A DNA stretch of 38,311 nucleotides from NCBI RefSeq assembly GCF_002844535.1, contig NZ_PJNH01000001.1:1148997-1187307 (forward strand). The letters are read 5' to 3'. The position numbers were made by a program, and so were the translations under genes. The stretch's first letter is position 1. Each line of letters begins with the position of its first letter. The notes beneath the pieces were generated by a model. That model was not told the origin of the DNA. It saw nothing but the letters and a program-made list of their open reading frames with translations, and did no database searches. This document shows, piece after piece, positions 1-6,842 of this stretch. Source of the stretch: Halalkalibacillus sediminis. GTDB lineage: Bacteria; Bacillota; Bacilli; Bacillales; Alkalibacillaceae.

Positions 1-45
1 GGTGGCGATGGCTCCGGCGGCGATGGCTCCGGCAGTGACGGAAGT
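1..45. repeat. 15-bp in-frame tandem repeat coding GGDGS
   Basis: Bases 1-15 and 16-30 differ at one position and both encode Gly-Gly-Asp-Gly-Ser. Bases 31-45 are a diverged third unit (Gly-Ser-Asp-Gly-Ser). The array probably continues to the left of the window. Such coding repeats can change length by slippage or recombination. Confidence 0.7.
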
Positions 46-144
46 TCTGATAGCTCCGATAGCGATTCAGCCTTCAACTTCACTAACTATCAACACCTAG
101 TCAGTACACTAAGGAGCATCCCTGATTACAGATTTATATTTTAA
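1..144 (+). CDS. C-terminal fragment of an unidentified protein with a Gly/Ser/Asp-rich tail
   Basis: The first 144 bases are open in frame 1 and end in TAA at 142-144. The translated piece is about 47 residues: a low-complexity Gly/Asp/Ser stretch built on GGDGS units, then an ordinary C-terminus ending in DYRFIF. The gene starts outside the window. Tails of this composition occur on exported or cell-wall proteins of Bacillaceae, including class A penicillin-binding proteins. A PBP gene near tyrS/acsA/acuA in relatives would fit, but this is inference from context and composition only. A rho-independent terminator follows directly and separates it from acuA. Confidence 0.6.
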   Translation, partial: GGDGSGGDGSGSDGSSDSSDSDSAFNFTNYQHLVSTLRSIPDYRFIF

Positions 145-150
145 ATATCA

Positions 151-190
151 CTCGTCCTTACATGTTTTCATTGTAGGGGCGAGTTTTTTT
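151..190 (+). terminator. Rho-independent terminator of the upstream partial gene
   Basis: A 12-bp stem (CTCGTCCTTACA with TGTAGGGGCGAG, two G-U pairs) encloses a 9-nt loop and is followed by seven T residues. It lies 6 bases after the stop of the partial gene and upstream of acuA. Confidence 0.85.
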
Positions 191-192
191 CG

Positions 193-201
193 TGTTATAC
201 T
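193..201 (+). promoter_or_regulatory. Possible extended -10 promoter of acuABC
   Basis: TGTTATACT holds a TGn extension and a TATACT -10 hexamer 36 bases before the chosen acuA start. No good -35 is seen because the terminator occupies that space. No convincing cre (CcpA) site was found here, although acu genes are under CcpA control in B. subtilis. Confidence 0.35.
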
Positions 202-237
202 AGTGATAGAATTTTGCTCTTATTAGGTGGTGTTGTT

Positions 238-876
238 TTGAATCATCCGAAAGCCTTTCATTCAAGAACGATTGAAAAAGATAGTCAACAGATTATCGTA
301 GAAGGTCCTGTTTCATCAAAAGACTTGAAGAAATATGATTTCGATGAAGGATTAAAAGCTTTTCGTCCTCCAAAAAAACAGTTCGAAGCCCTCCAATCCA
401 TTGCTGATTTCGAGGAAGGTCGAATCATCATTGCTCGTGATCAGGATAAAGTTATCGGGTACGCAACTTACCTTCACCCTGACCCGTTAGAACGTTGGTC
501 AAAAATTAAAATGGATGACCTTTTAGAATTGGGTGCAATTGAAGTTTCTCATGAGTACAGAGGGTTGAAAGTTGGCTCAAACATCTTGGAAGTATCCATG
601 CTCGATGATCAAATGGAGAATTATATTGTCATGACAACTGAGTATTACTGGCACTGGGATATGAAAACTACTGGATTAAGTGTTTGGGAGTATCGTAAAG
701 TCATGGAACGAATGATGGCTCATGGTGGTCTGGAGCCCATGCCTACGGATGATCCAGAAATTATGTCACATCCTGCAAACTGTTTACTCGTGCGAATAGG
801 TAAAAATGTTCCCCACGAATCTGTTTCAACATTCGATTCACTTAGGTTCATGGGAAGAAACGATCTATTTTTATAA
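238..876 (+). CDS. acuA: Acetoin utilization protein AcuA (GNAT acetyltransferase)
   Basis: 212 residues, about the length of B. subtilis AcuA (210). AcuA is a GNAT-family protein acetyltransferase that acetylates and inactivates acetyl-CoA synthetase AcsA, balancing acetate activation. Conserved AcuA blocks are visible: EGPVS near the N-terminus, FRPP, EGRIIIARD, HPDPLERW, ELGAIEVS followed by YRG (acetyl-CoA binding region), TTEYYWHWD, and HPANCLL-RIGKNV near the C-terminus. A TTG start at 238 is chosen because AGGTGG at 225-230 lies 7 bases upstream and the protein then begins like known AcuA. An upstream TTG at 214 lacks a ribosome site. It is first in an acuA-acuB-acuC operon with a 20-base gap to acuB. 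Confidence 0.95.
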   Translation: MNHPKAFHSRTIEKDSQQIIVEGPVSSKDLKKYDFDEGLKAFRPPKKQFEALQSIADFEEGRIIIARDQDKVIGYATYLHPDPLERWSKIKMDDLLELGAIEVSHEYRGLKVGSNILEVSMLDDQMENYIVMTTEYYWHWDMKTTGLSVWEYRKVMERMMAHGGLEPMPTDDPEIMSHPANCLLVRIGKNVPHESVSTFDSLRFMGRNDLFL

Positions 877-896
877 AATGAAAGGAGCGAAGTACA

Positions 897-1541
897 TTGT
901 TAGTTGAAGAAATTATGTCTAAAAGCGTTAAATCCTTATTACCAACAGCAAATATTGAACATGCTCTTGAATTATTAAATAAACATCATATACGCCATAT
1001 ACCAATCGTCAATGAATCAGATCAAGTGATTGGCATCGTTTCCGATCGTGATATTCGAGACGCAGCTCCTTCAATCCTAGAAAAAGATCAGAATCGATCC
1101 ATTTTACAAAATGAGATTCAATCTATCATGAAGTCTCCAGTTATTACGGTTCATCCATTAGACTTTATAGAGGATATCGCCTCCATTTTTTATGAGCAGG
1201 AAATAGCCTGTGTCCCAGTTGTTAAAGAGAATCAGCTGGTAGGTATAGTGACTGAAAAAGATTTGCTTTATAACTTGATTCAGTTGACTGGAATCCATGA
1301 ACAAAGCTCACAAATTGAAGTAAAGGTGCCAAATAGAGTTGGGGTATTACCGGAATTAACTAGTGTAATCAGTAACAGAAATACGAACATTTCTTCTTTA
1401 TTCATTTATCCTGCCGATCAAAATGAAAATAAAATCATTGTTCTCCGCATACAAACAATGAACCCTATGCCTTTGATAGATGAATTGAAACAGAAAGGCT
1501 ACGAAGTTCTTTGGCCGAATATTCCGGGGTTGGCGACATGA
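897..1541 (+). CDS. acuB: Acetoin utilization protein AcuB (CBS pair plus ACT domain)
   Basis: 214 residues, the same size as B. subtilis AcuB. Two CBS motifs (about residues 7-60 and 75-135) are shown by HIRHIPIVNESDQVIGIVSDRDI and by a CVPVVKENQLVGIVTEKDLL-like block. They form a Bateman module that usually senses an adenine nucleotide. Residues about 140-210 form an ACT-like domain (VKVPNRVGVLPELTSVI). The exact role is unsettled in the family; it is thought to regulate the AcuA/AcuC acetylation switch. The start is TTG at 897, with AAAGGAG at 883-889. Its TGA overlaps the acuC ATG in an ATGA junction, implying translational coupling. Confidence 0.94.
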   Translation: MLVEEIMSKSVKSLLPTANIEHALELLNKHHIRHIPIVNESDQVIGIVSDRDIRDAAPSILEKDQNRSILQNEIQSIMKSPVITVHPLDFIEDIASIFYEQEIACVPVVKENQLVGIVTEKDLLYNLIQLTGIHEQSSQIEVKVPNRVGVLPELTSVISNRNTNISSLFIYPADQNENKIIVLRIQTMNPMPLIDELKQKGYEVLWPNIPGLAT

Positions 1542-2707
1542 CATGTCAATCAGCATTTATCTACTCAGACTCTTTTGCAAAATATAAGTTTAGAGAAGAC
1601 CACCCTTTCAATCAGAAACGGGTTCAATTAACTTATGAACTACTAATGGCTTGTGATGCTATAGATCCAGAACAAGTGGTAGAACCTAGAATTGCAACAG
1701 ATGAAGAAATCAGTTTGGTCCATGACCATGAATATGTTCGTGCTGTAAAAAAGGCAGGCATTGGGGAGTTAAGCAAAGAAGAAGGGTTACAATTTGGCAT
1801 TGGAACAGAGGATACTCCAATGTTCGAAGACATGCATGAAGCTGCGGCACAATTAGTCGGAGGCACTTTGTCCGCAGTAGATGCGGTCCTTGAAGGTGAT
1901 TATAATCACGCTTTAAATCTAGGTGGAGGTTTGCACCATGGTTTCAGTAGAAAAGCATCTGGATTTTGCATTTATAACGACGCGGCAATCGCCATTAAAT
2001 ATATACGCCAAAAAGCAAATTTGAAAGTCCTTTATGTGGACACTGATGCGCACCATGGCGACGGCGTACAGTGGATCTTTTATGACGATCCAAATGTGTG
2101 TACACTATCAATCCATGAAACAGGTAGATACCTTTTTCCTGGTACAGGATACGCGAATGAACGTGGTCAAAAGGAAGGGTACGGTTATTCTTTCAATGTT
2201 CCAATTGATGCGTTTACTGAAGATGAATCTTTTTTAGAAGTTTATAAAGAATCAATGGAAGAAATCGCAGCATATTTTCAACCAGATATTATACTTACTC
2301 AAAATGGTGCTGACGCTCATGCCTATGACCCTCTTTCTCATCTATTGGGAACGATGGCAATCTATGAAGAAATACCAAAAATCGCACATGATATTGCCCA
2401 TAAATATTGTAATGGACGCTGGATTGCTCTTGGTGGTGGCGGTTACGATATCTGGCGTGTAGTACCTAGAGCGTGGTCTCAACTTTGGAAAGTTGTAGAT
2501 GGAGGAAAACCACTTACCGGAGGTCTTCCAGAGGACTGGCTCGATAAATGGTCAAAAGAAAGTCCCGTAGAATTACCGAAGACATGGAGTGATTCTAAAT
2601 CTATTTATCGTGAAATTCCTAGAAAACCTGAGATTACCGAGAAAAATAGACTAGCGTTACAGAAGACGCTGCAGCTGATTAGAAATGAAAAGAATTATAT
2701 GATGTAA
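1538..2707 (+). CDS. acuC: Protein deacetylase AcuC (class I HDAC family)
   Basis: 389 residues, matching the B. subtilis AcuC length. It is a zinc-dependent arginase/deacetylase-fold enzyme that removes the acetyl group from acetyl-CoA synthetase and so reverses AcuA. Catalytic features are complete: tandem His in GLHHGF (H133/H134), DTDAHHGDG (zinc ligands D170 and H172), NGADAH (D259) and the GGGGYD loop with catalytic Tyr303. The ATG at 1538 is chosen because it forms the ATGA overlap with acuB and gives the usual N-terminus; an in-frame TTG at 1511 would add nine residues with no family match. It is the last gene of the operon and is followed by a terminator. Confidence 0.96.
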   Translation: MTCQSAFIYSDSFAKYKFREDHPFNQKRVQLTYELLMACDAIDPEQVVEPRIATDEEISLVHDHEYVRAVKKAGIGELSKEEGLQFGIGTEDTPMFEDMHEAAAQLVGGTLSAVDAVLEGDYNHALNLGGGLHHGFSRKASGFCIYNDAAIAIKYIRQKANLKVLYVDTDAHHGDGVQWIFYDDPNVCTLSIHETGRYLFPGTGYANERGQKEGYGYSFNVPIDAFTEDESFLEVYKESMEEIAAYFQPDIILTQNGADAHAYDPLSHLLGTMAIYEEIPKIAHDIAHKYCNGRWIALGGGGYDIWRVVPRAWSQLWKVVDGGKPLTGGLPEDWLDKWSKESPVELPKTWSDSKSIYREIPRKPEITEKNRLALQKTLQLIRNEKNYMM

Positions 2708-2715
2708 GAGTATTT

Positions 2716-2746
2716 GCACAGGCATGCTTCAAGCTTGTGCTTTTTT
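2716..2746 (+). terminator. Terminator of acuABC
   Basis: GCACAGGC pairs with GCTTGTGC (one G-U) around a 9-nt loop and is followed by six T. It sits 8 bases after the acuC stop. Confidence 0.85.
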
Positions 2747-2756
2747 GTTTTTTAGA

Positions 2757-2797
2757 ATTCAAAAAAACCATTATTCCTTCAACAGAAATAATGGTTT
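2757..2797 (-). terminator. Terminator of the ccpA-motP-motS transcript
   Basis: Read on the - strand, an 11-bp perfect stem (2787-2797 with 2765-2775) and an 11-nt loop are followed by a T run (the A run at 2761-2767). It lies 3 bases past the motS stop and faces the acuC terminator. Confidence 0.85.
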
Positions 2798-2800
2798 CAA

Positions 2801-3607
2801 TTAATTGTTTTGTGCTTCTAATATGACTATTTCTACCCGACGGTTACGTTGCCAGTTATCGCTACCATCGTTTTCAGCAACCGGACGTGTGTCGGCAAAA
2901 CCAACTGCTTGAAAACGAGATGGGTCCAATGATAAGTCATCTGTAAAGAAACGAACAACACTACTAGCTCTGGCGCCGCTCAACTCCCAATTAGACGGGA
3001 AGCGATAATTACTAATCGGACGACTATCGGTATGACCTTCAATTTTAACATGGTTAGGTATATTGTTTAAAAGTGTACCTACTTTGTTTAAGAAAGGTTC
3101 TCCTTCTTCAATCAGTTCAGCTTCTCCCGATTCAAAAAGAACGCGTTCCTGCAATATCAAAACAACCCCTCGTTCCGTTCGATTGGCAGAAATGACTTCA
3201 GCAAGTCCTTCACTAGATAAAAATTGTTCTACTTCCGATAACAACTCTTCTAGGTTTCCTTCTTCCTCAGCTTCGTCCAAATCTTGGTCGCCTTCTGATT
3301 GATCTTTCGCGTCTTCTTGATCTGGATTTTCCTCTTCTTCTTCCATATCTAACAATTTAAGGTCTTCATCGTCCCCAATATCAACCTCTTCGTTTGTCGG
3401 GTTCTCAAGCGGGATTGCAGACGGTGAAAAATCAAAAATAACTCTCTCTTGATATGATTCAGCCACAGCTTTGAATTTCACAGCATCGATCTGTGACATT
3501 GAAAATAATAATATGAAGAATACTAGGATGAGCGTTACCATGTCAGCATATGTAACCATCCAAAGTGGAGCATCTTTTTTCTGCTGTTTAGACTTTTTAG
3601 GTTTCAT
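2801..3607 (-). CDS. motS: Na+-type flagellar stator protein MotS (MotB family)
   Basis: 268 residues. With MotP it forms a sodium-driven stator unit that turns the flagellar motor and anchors to peptidoglycan. The single N-terminal membrane helix (about 14-42, starting in LWMVTYADMVTLILVFFILLF) carries the ion-binding Asp at position 22. The C-terminal OmpA/MotB peptidoglycan-binding domain (about 140-263) shows FESGEAEL, EGHTDSRP, NWELSGARA and QRNRRVEIVI. Between them lies a very acidic linker (about 65-130) with runs of Glu and Asp, making the protein longer than B. subtilis MotS (about 242). Its ATG lies inside the end of motP (11-base overlap). The Na+ assignment rests on the ccpA-motPS synteny known from Bacillus. 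Confidence 0.93.
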   Translation of the reverse strand: MKPKKSKQQKKDAPLWMVTYADMVTLILVFFILLFSMSQIDAVKFKAVAESYQERVIFDFSPSAIPLENPTNEEVDIGDDEDLKLLDMEEEEENPDQEDAKDQSEGDQDLDEAEEEGNLEELLSEVEQFLSSEGLAEVISANRTERGVVLILQERVLFESGEAELIEEGEPFLNKVGTLLNNIPNHVKIEGHTDSRPISNYRFPSNWELSGARASSVVRFFTDDLSLDPSRFQAVGFADTRPVAENDGSDNWQRNRRVEIVILEAQNN

Positions 3608-4424
3608 TTACAGTCTCTCCCGCAAGCTCCTCTTCTTCCTCCACCTCTTCAGGTTGTTTCAGATCTTCGGTTGATAAGAAGGCACTAAGCTTTTCTTCCA
3701 ATATTTTAGGGTTTTGCCCAGATTGGACACCGATAACCCCTTCTACTATTACTTGTTTCATAAATACTTCTTCTTCTGTTTTTCCGGCCAATTTACCCGC
3801 CATTGGCAAAAATACTAAATTGGCTAGCACCATACCATAAAATGTGGTTAACAATGCGATGGCCATACTGGGACCAATAGTTTCTGGTGATTCTAAGTTA
3901 TTCAACATCAGGACTAGTCCAATGAGGGTACCAATCATCCCCCATGAAGGTGCGTATTCTCCTGCTTTTTCTATAATCATACGCCCTTTACGGTGTCTTT
4001 CCTCCATAGCTGCAATTTCAGCGTTCATAATATCGTTGATGACTTCAGGCTCAATACCGTCTATCGCCAAATAAACGCCTTTTTTGATAAATTCATCATC
4101 GATCTCTTCAAGTTCACTTTCAAGGGCTAATAATCCTTCTCTTCGCGCCTTTTCTGACAATGTTATGAATAGCTGAATAAGTTCCCGAAGGTTATGATCA
4201 CTTTTATTAAAAACTTCTTTGACGATTCTCCAAGATAGCTTCAGTTCAGTCATATTGAAGTTAATCATCAACGCACCAATCAATCCTCCAATAACAACGA
4301 CGATTGATGAAATTTGAATAAATGTAGTGACACCACCAAAACCACTATTGAAATAAATTCCGACCAGAATCATTGTCGCGCCTAACCCAATTCCGATCGG
4401 TGTCAGAATATCTCTTTTTTTCAT
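3597..4424 (-). CDS. motP: Na+-type flagellar stator protein MotP (MotA family)
   Basis: 275 residues (B. subtilis MotP about 272). It is a MotA/ExbB-type membrane protein with helices near 9-30, 34-54, about 155-180 and about 183-208. The cytoplasmic loop holds the charged SEKARREGLLALE block and an EKAGEYAPSWGMIGTLIGLV segment with the conserved proline and glycines. The last about 25 residues are strongly acidic (PEEVEEEEELAGE). GGAGAGG precedes the ATG. No terminator is seen in the 51-base gap from ccpA, so it is probably co-transcribed with ccpA, as known in Bacillus. Confidence 0.93.
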   Translation of the reverse strand: MKKRDILTPIGIGLGATMILVGIYFNSGFGGVTTFIQISSIVVVIGGLIGALMINFNMTELKLSWRIVKEVFNKSDHNLRELIQLFITLSEKARREGLLALESELEEIDDEFIKKGVYLAIDGIEPEVINDIMNAEIAAMEERHRKGRMIIEKAGEYAPSWGMIGTLIGLVLMLNNLESPETIGPSMAIALLTTFYGMVLANLVFLPMAGKLAGKTEEEVFMKQVIVEGVIGVQSGQNPKILEEKLSAFLSTEDLKQPEEVEEEEELAGETVNET

Positions 4425-4475
4425 GACCTCTCCACCCTAATTCCTGTCTTTTATTCTCTATTTATTTTATCGGCA

Positions 4476-5477
4476 TCATTTTTCGGATGTTGAGCCACGA
4501 GTTATCATTCGATGAGGTAAAGTCACTTGTTGTTGATCGACTTCCTCCCCTTTTAATAATTTTGTGAGTAGTCGCATAGAAACTGCACCAATGTCGTACA
4601 TTGGTTGAACGACAGTTGAAAGTGTAGGACGCACCATTTTGGCTAGTCGAGTATTGTCGAACCCAATAACTGTTAAATCTTCTGGGATATTCAAACCTGC
4701 GTCTTGAGCTCCGTGGATTACTCCTAGTGCCATTTCATCAGAAGAAGCTAACACCGCACTTGGTTTATTATTTAAATGTAAAAAATGACGTACTGCTTCC
4801 AACCCAGATTGATATGTGTCATCGCCATTGAAAATCAGTTCTTCATTTTCTGGCAATTGGTGGTCCTTCAGGGCATCTAAATACCCTTGTTTTTTCATAG
4901 CATTCGCATGGATGTTCAACGGGCTTGCAACGAACCCTATTGATTCATATTTATTAGAAATAAGAAACTGCACAGCATCCTTCATTGCTGAATAATAATC
5001 GATGTTAACAGATGGCAGTTTACTTGATTCATCAACCGTAGCAGCTAAAACAACAGGTACCTCTGAACGATTAAATGCCTCGATGTGTTCTTCAGTAATA
5101 GCACTTCCTATAAATATAATTCCGTCCACTTGCTTTTCCAACATTTTATCAAAAAGATCAAGTTCCTTATTTTTTTGCTGATCTGAACTACTTAAAATAA
5201 TGTGGTATTTATACATAGTCGCTATGTCTTCAATTCCTCTGGCCAATTCTGCAAAAAACATGTTAGATATATCAGGAATGATGACACCTACAGAGGTTGT
5301 TTTACGACTTGCTAGTCCCCGTGCAACAGCATTCGGTCTGAATCCAAGTTCTTCTATTGCATTCATGACCTTTTGTCGTGTAGCTGGCTTTACATTCGTA
5401 TTACCGTTGATGACACGAGAAACCGTTGCCATCGATACGTTCGCTTTATTTGCTACATCATAAATAGTTACGCTCAT
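4476..5477 (-). CDS. ccpA: Catabolite control protein A
   Basis: 333 residues, the standard CcpA length. It is a LacI/GalR regulator that binds cre sites with HPr-Ser-P or Crh-P and directs carbon catabolite repression and activation. Residues 1-55 are the helix-turn-helix and hinge ([20 protein letters not shown], then [12 protein letters not shown]). Residues 60-330 are the periplasmic-binding-protein-like core, ending in a dimerization region with [15 protein letters not shown]. The frame stays open 32 codons upstream, but the ATG at 5477 is chosen because it has an AGGAGAAGAGAG ribosome site and the known family N-terminus. It is first in a ccpA-motP-motS unit. Confidence 0.97.
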   Translation of the reverse strand: MSVTIYDVANKANVSMATVSRVINGNTNVKPATRQKVMNAIEELGFRPNAVARGLASRKTTSVGVIIPDISNMFFAELARGIEDIATMYKYHIILSSSDQQKNKELDLFDKMLEKQVDGIIFIGSAITEEHIEAFNRSEVPVVLAATVDESSKLPSVNIDYYSAMKDAVQFLISNKYESIGFVASPLNIHANAMKKQGYLDALKDHQLPENEELIFNGDDTYQSGLEAVRHFLHLNNKPSAVLASSDEMALGVIHGAQDAGLNIPEDLTVIGFDNTRLAKMVRPTLSTVVQPMYDIGAVSMRLLTKLLKGEEVDQQQVTLPHRMITRGSTSEK

Positions 5478-5511
5478 ACGATCACTCTCTTCTCCTAGTA
5501 TAGTTAAAATT

Positions 5512-5540
5512 AGCATACGATATATTGATTTTTGAAGCAA
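5512..5540 (-). promoter_or_regulatory. Candidate sigma-A promoter of ccpA
   Basis: On the - strand TTGCTT (5540-5535) and TATGCT (5517-5512) are 17 bases apart, about 35 bases before the ccpA start. The fit is moderate (about 4/6 for each box). A TATACT closer to the gene would leave no leader before the ribosome site and was not preferred. Confidence 0.4.
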
Positions 5541-5552
5541 TGGATTAGGAAA

Positions 5553-5607
5553 AGCGCAAGTGACTTTACCCACTGCAGGAAGCAGTAGTATTTAGTCCTC
5601 TTGCGCT
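5553..5607 (-). terminator. Structured inverted repeat after aroA (terminator-like, GCGCAAG family)
   Basis: AGCGCAAG at 5553-5560 pairs with CTTGCGCT at 5600-5607. Inside are a second arm pair (GACT with AGTC) and an inner hairpin (ACTGC with GCAGT). On the - strand the outer arm is followed by TTTTCC, so it may terminate aroA. The nested layout and GCGCAAG ends recall small dispersed repeats of Bacillaceae genomes; this is recalled rather than searched. Confidence 0.55.
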
Positions 5608-5623
5608 CTATTTATCCCACTTT

Positions 5624-6706
5624 TTAAACTTTGGCGTCCATCTTATAAAAAGCTTGAAGCTCGTCCATAAAGTGGTTGAAAGTATCTATATCCATCTGTT
5701 GTTGTGAATCCGACAAAGCTGTTGCTGGATCTGGATGAACCTCAGCCATGATTCCGTCTGCCCCAATTGCTAAAGCAGCTTTAGCTGCTGGTAGCAACAA
5801 ATCCCTTCTTCCTGTTGAATGAGTAACATCTACCATTACAGGCAAGTGCGTCTCCTTTTTCAAGACAGGTACCGCTGTAATGTCTAATGTGTTTCTGGTT
5901 GAGGTCTCATAAGTTCTGATGCCTCGTTCACATAGAATAATCTGTCCATTCCCTTGAGATATGATGTATTCAGCCGCGTTCATAAATTCATTGATTGTGG
6001 CGGCAAGGCCTCTCTTAAGCAAGATTGGTCGATTAGACTTTCCAGCTTCTTTGAGCAGTTCAAAGTTCTGCATGTTCCGAGCACCGATTTGAATGACATC
6101 AAGATATTCATGGGCGGGTTCGATATCTCTTGGGTTCACGATTTCACTAACTACTTTAAGACCGTGACGATCGCCTACATCTCTTAAGATTTTCAAGCCT
6201 TCCATACCCAGTCCCTGGAAATCATATGGAGAAGTACGAGGTTTGAATGCTCCACCTCTTAAAAGCTGGATACCTTTTTGCTTAATAACTGATGCCACTG
6301 CATCCACCTGTTGATGGGATTCTACAGAACACGGCCCCATGACGAATTGTTGGTTACCGTTTCCAACTTCAATGCCGCCGATATCAACGACAGTGTCATT
6401 AGGTTTCTTTTTTCTAGAAACTAATAAAGTTTTGCGGTGGTCGTCTTCCTGTAGCTCTTTAGCCGCTTTAAAAATCTCTTTGAATAGATGTTCGATTGTA
6501 GCATACTCAAACGGCCCTTTATGATGCTCAATGATATGATCCAACATTTCACGTTCTCTCACAGGGTCAAATGCTTTCATCCCTTGTCCCTTCTTCAGGT
6601 CCCCAATTTGCTTTACTAATTGACCACGCTGATTGATCATGTCGAGCAATCGTATATTTACATCATCTAGCTGATGTCGTAATTGATCAAGCTGATTATT
6701 CGTCAA
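5624..6706 (-). CDS. aroA: Bifunctional chorismate mutase / 3-deoxy-7-phosphoheptulonate synthase
   Basis: 360 residues. It carries out the first step of aromatic amino acid synthesis (PEP + erythrose-4-phosphate to DAHP), fused to an AroQ-type chorismate mutase that mediates feedback control in Bacillus. Residues about 1-85 are the mutase ([19 protein letters not shown], then FDPVRERE). Residues about 100-345 are the KDSA-like DAHP synthase, with [56 protein letters not shown] and EVHPDP. An ATG at 6712 has its GGGAGG only 2 bases upstream. The TTG two codons later (6706) has 8-base spacing and gives the B. subtilis-like N-terminus, so TTG is preferred. In Bacillus this gene is named aroA (aroG elsewhere). 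Confidence 0.95.
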   Translation of the reverse strand: MTNNQLDQLRHQLDDVNIRLLDMINQRGQLVKQIGDLKKGQGMKAFDPVREREMLDHIIEHHKGPFEYATIEHLFKEIFKAAKELQEDDHRKTLLVSRKKKPNDTVVDIGGIEVGNGNQQFVMGPCSVESHQQVDAVASVIKQKGIQLLRGGAFKPRTSPYDFQGLGMEGLKILRDVGDRHGLKVVSEIVNPRDIEPAHEYLDVIQIGARNMQNFELLKEAGKSNRPILLKRGLAATINEFMNAAEYIISQGNGQIILCERGIRTYETSTRNTLDITAVPVLKKETHLPVMVDVTHSTGRRDLLLPAAKAALAIGADGIMAEVHPDPATALSDSQQQMDIDTFNHFMDELQAFYKMDAKV

Positions 6707-6760
6707 TGTCATTTCCTCCCGTGCTAGTTTATATCACACTATATTTATGGTACATTATCT

Positions 6761-6780
6761 ATAATTGAATACTCAATTAT
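6761..6780. promoter_or_regulatory. Perfect palindrome in the aroA / FtsA-like divergent region
   Basis: Two 8-base arms, ATAATTGA and TCAATTAT, flank the spacer ATAC. The left arm overlaps a TATAAT hexamer (6760-6765) oriented toward the FtsA-like gene. It lies between two divergent genes and could be an operator. No known regulator is recognised and no good -35 partner is seen. Confidence 0.3.
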
Positions 6781-6842
6781 ATCGAAAATTCGACAGAATG
6801 TCATACGATAGCATTGAAATTGAACGGTGAGGTGGCTGGTTT

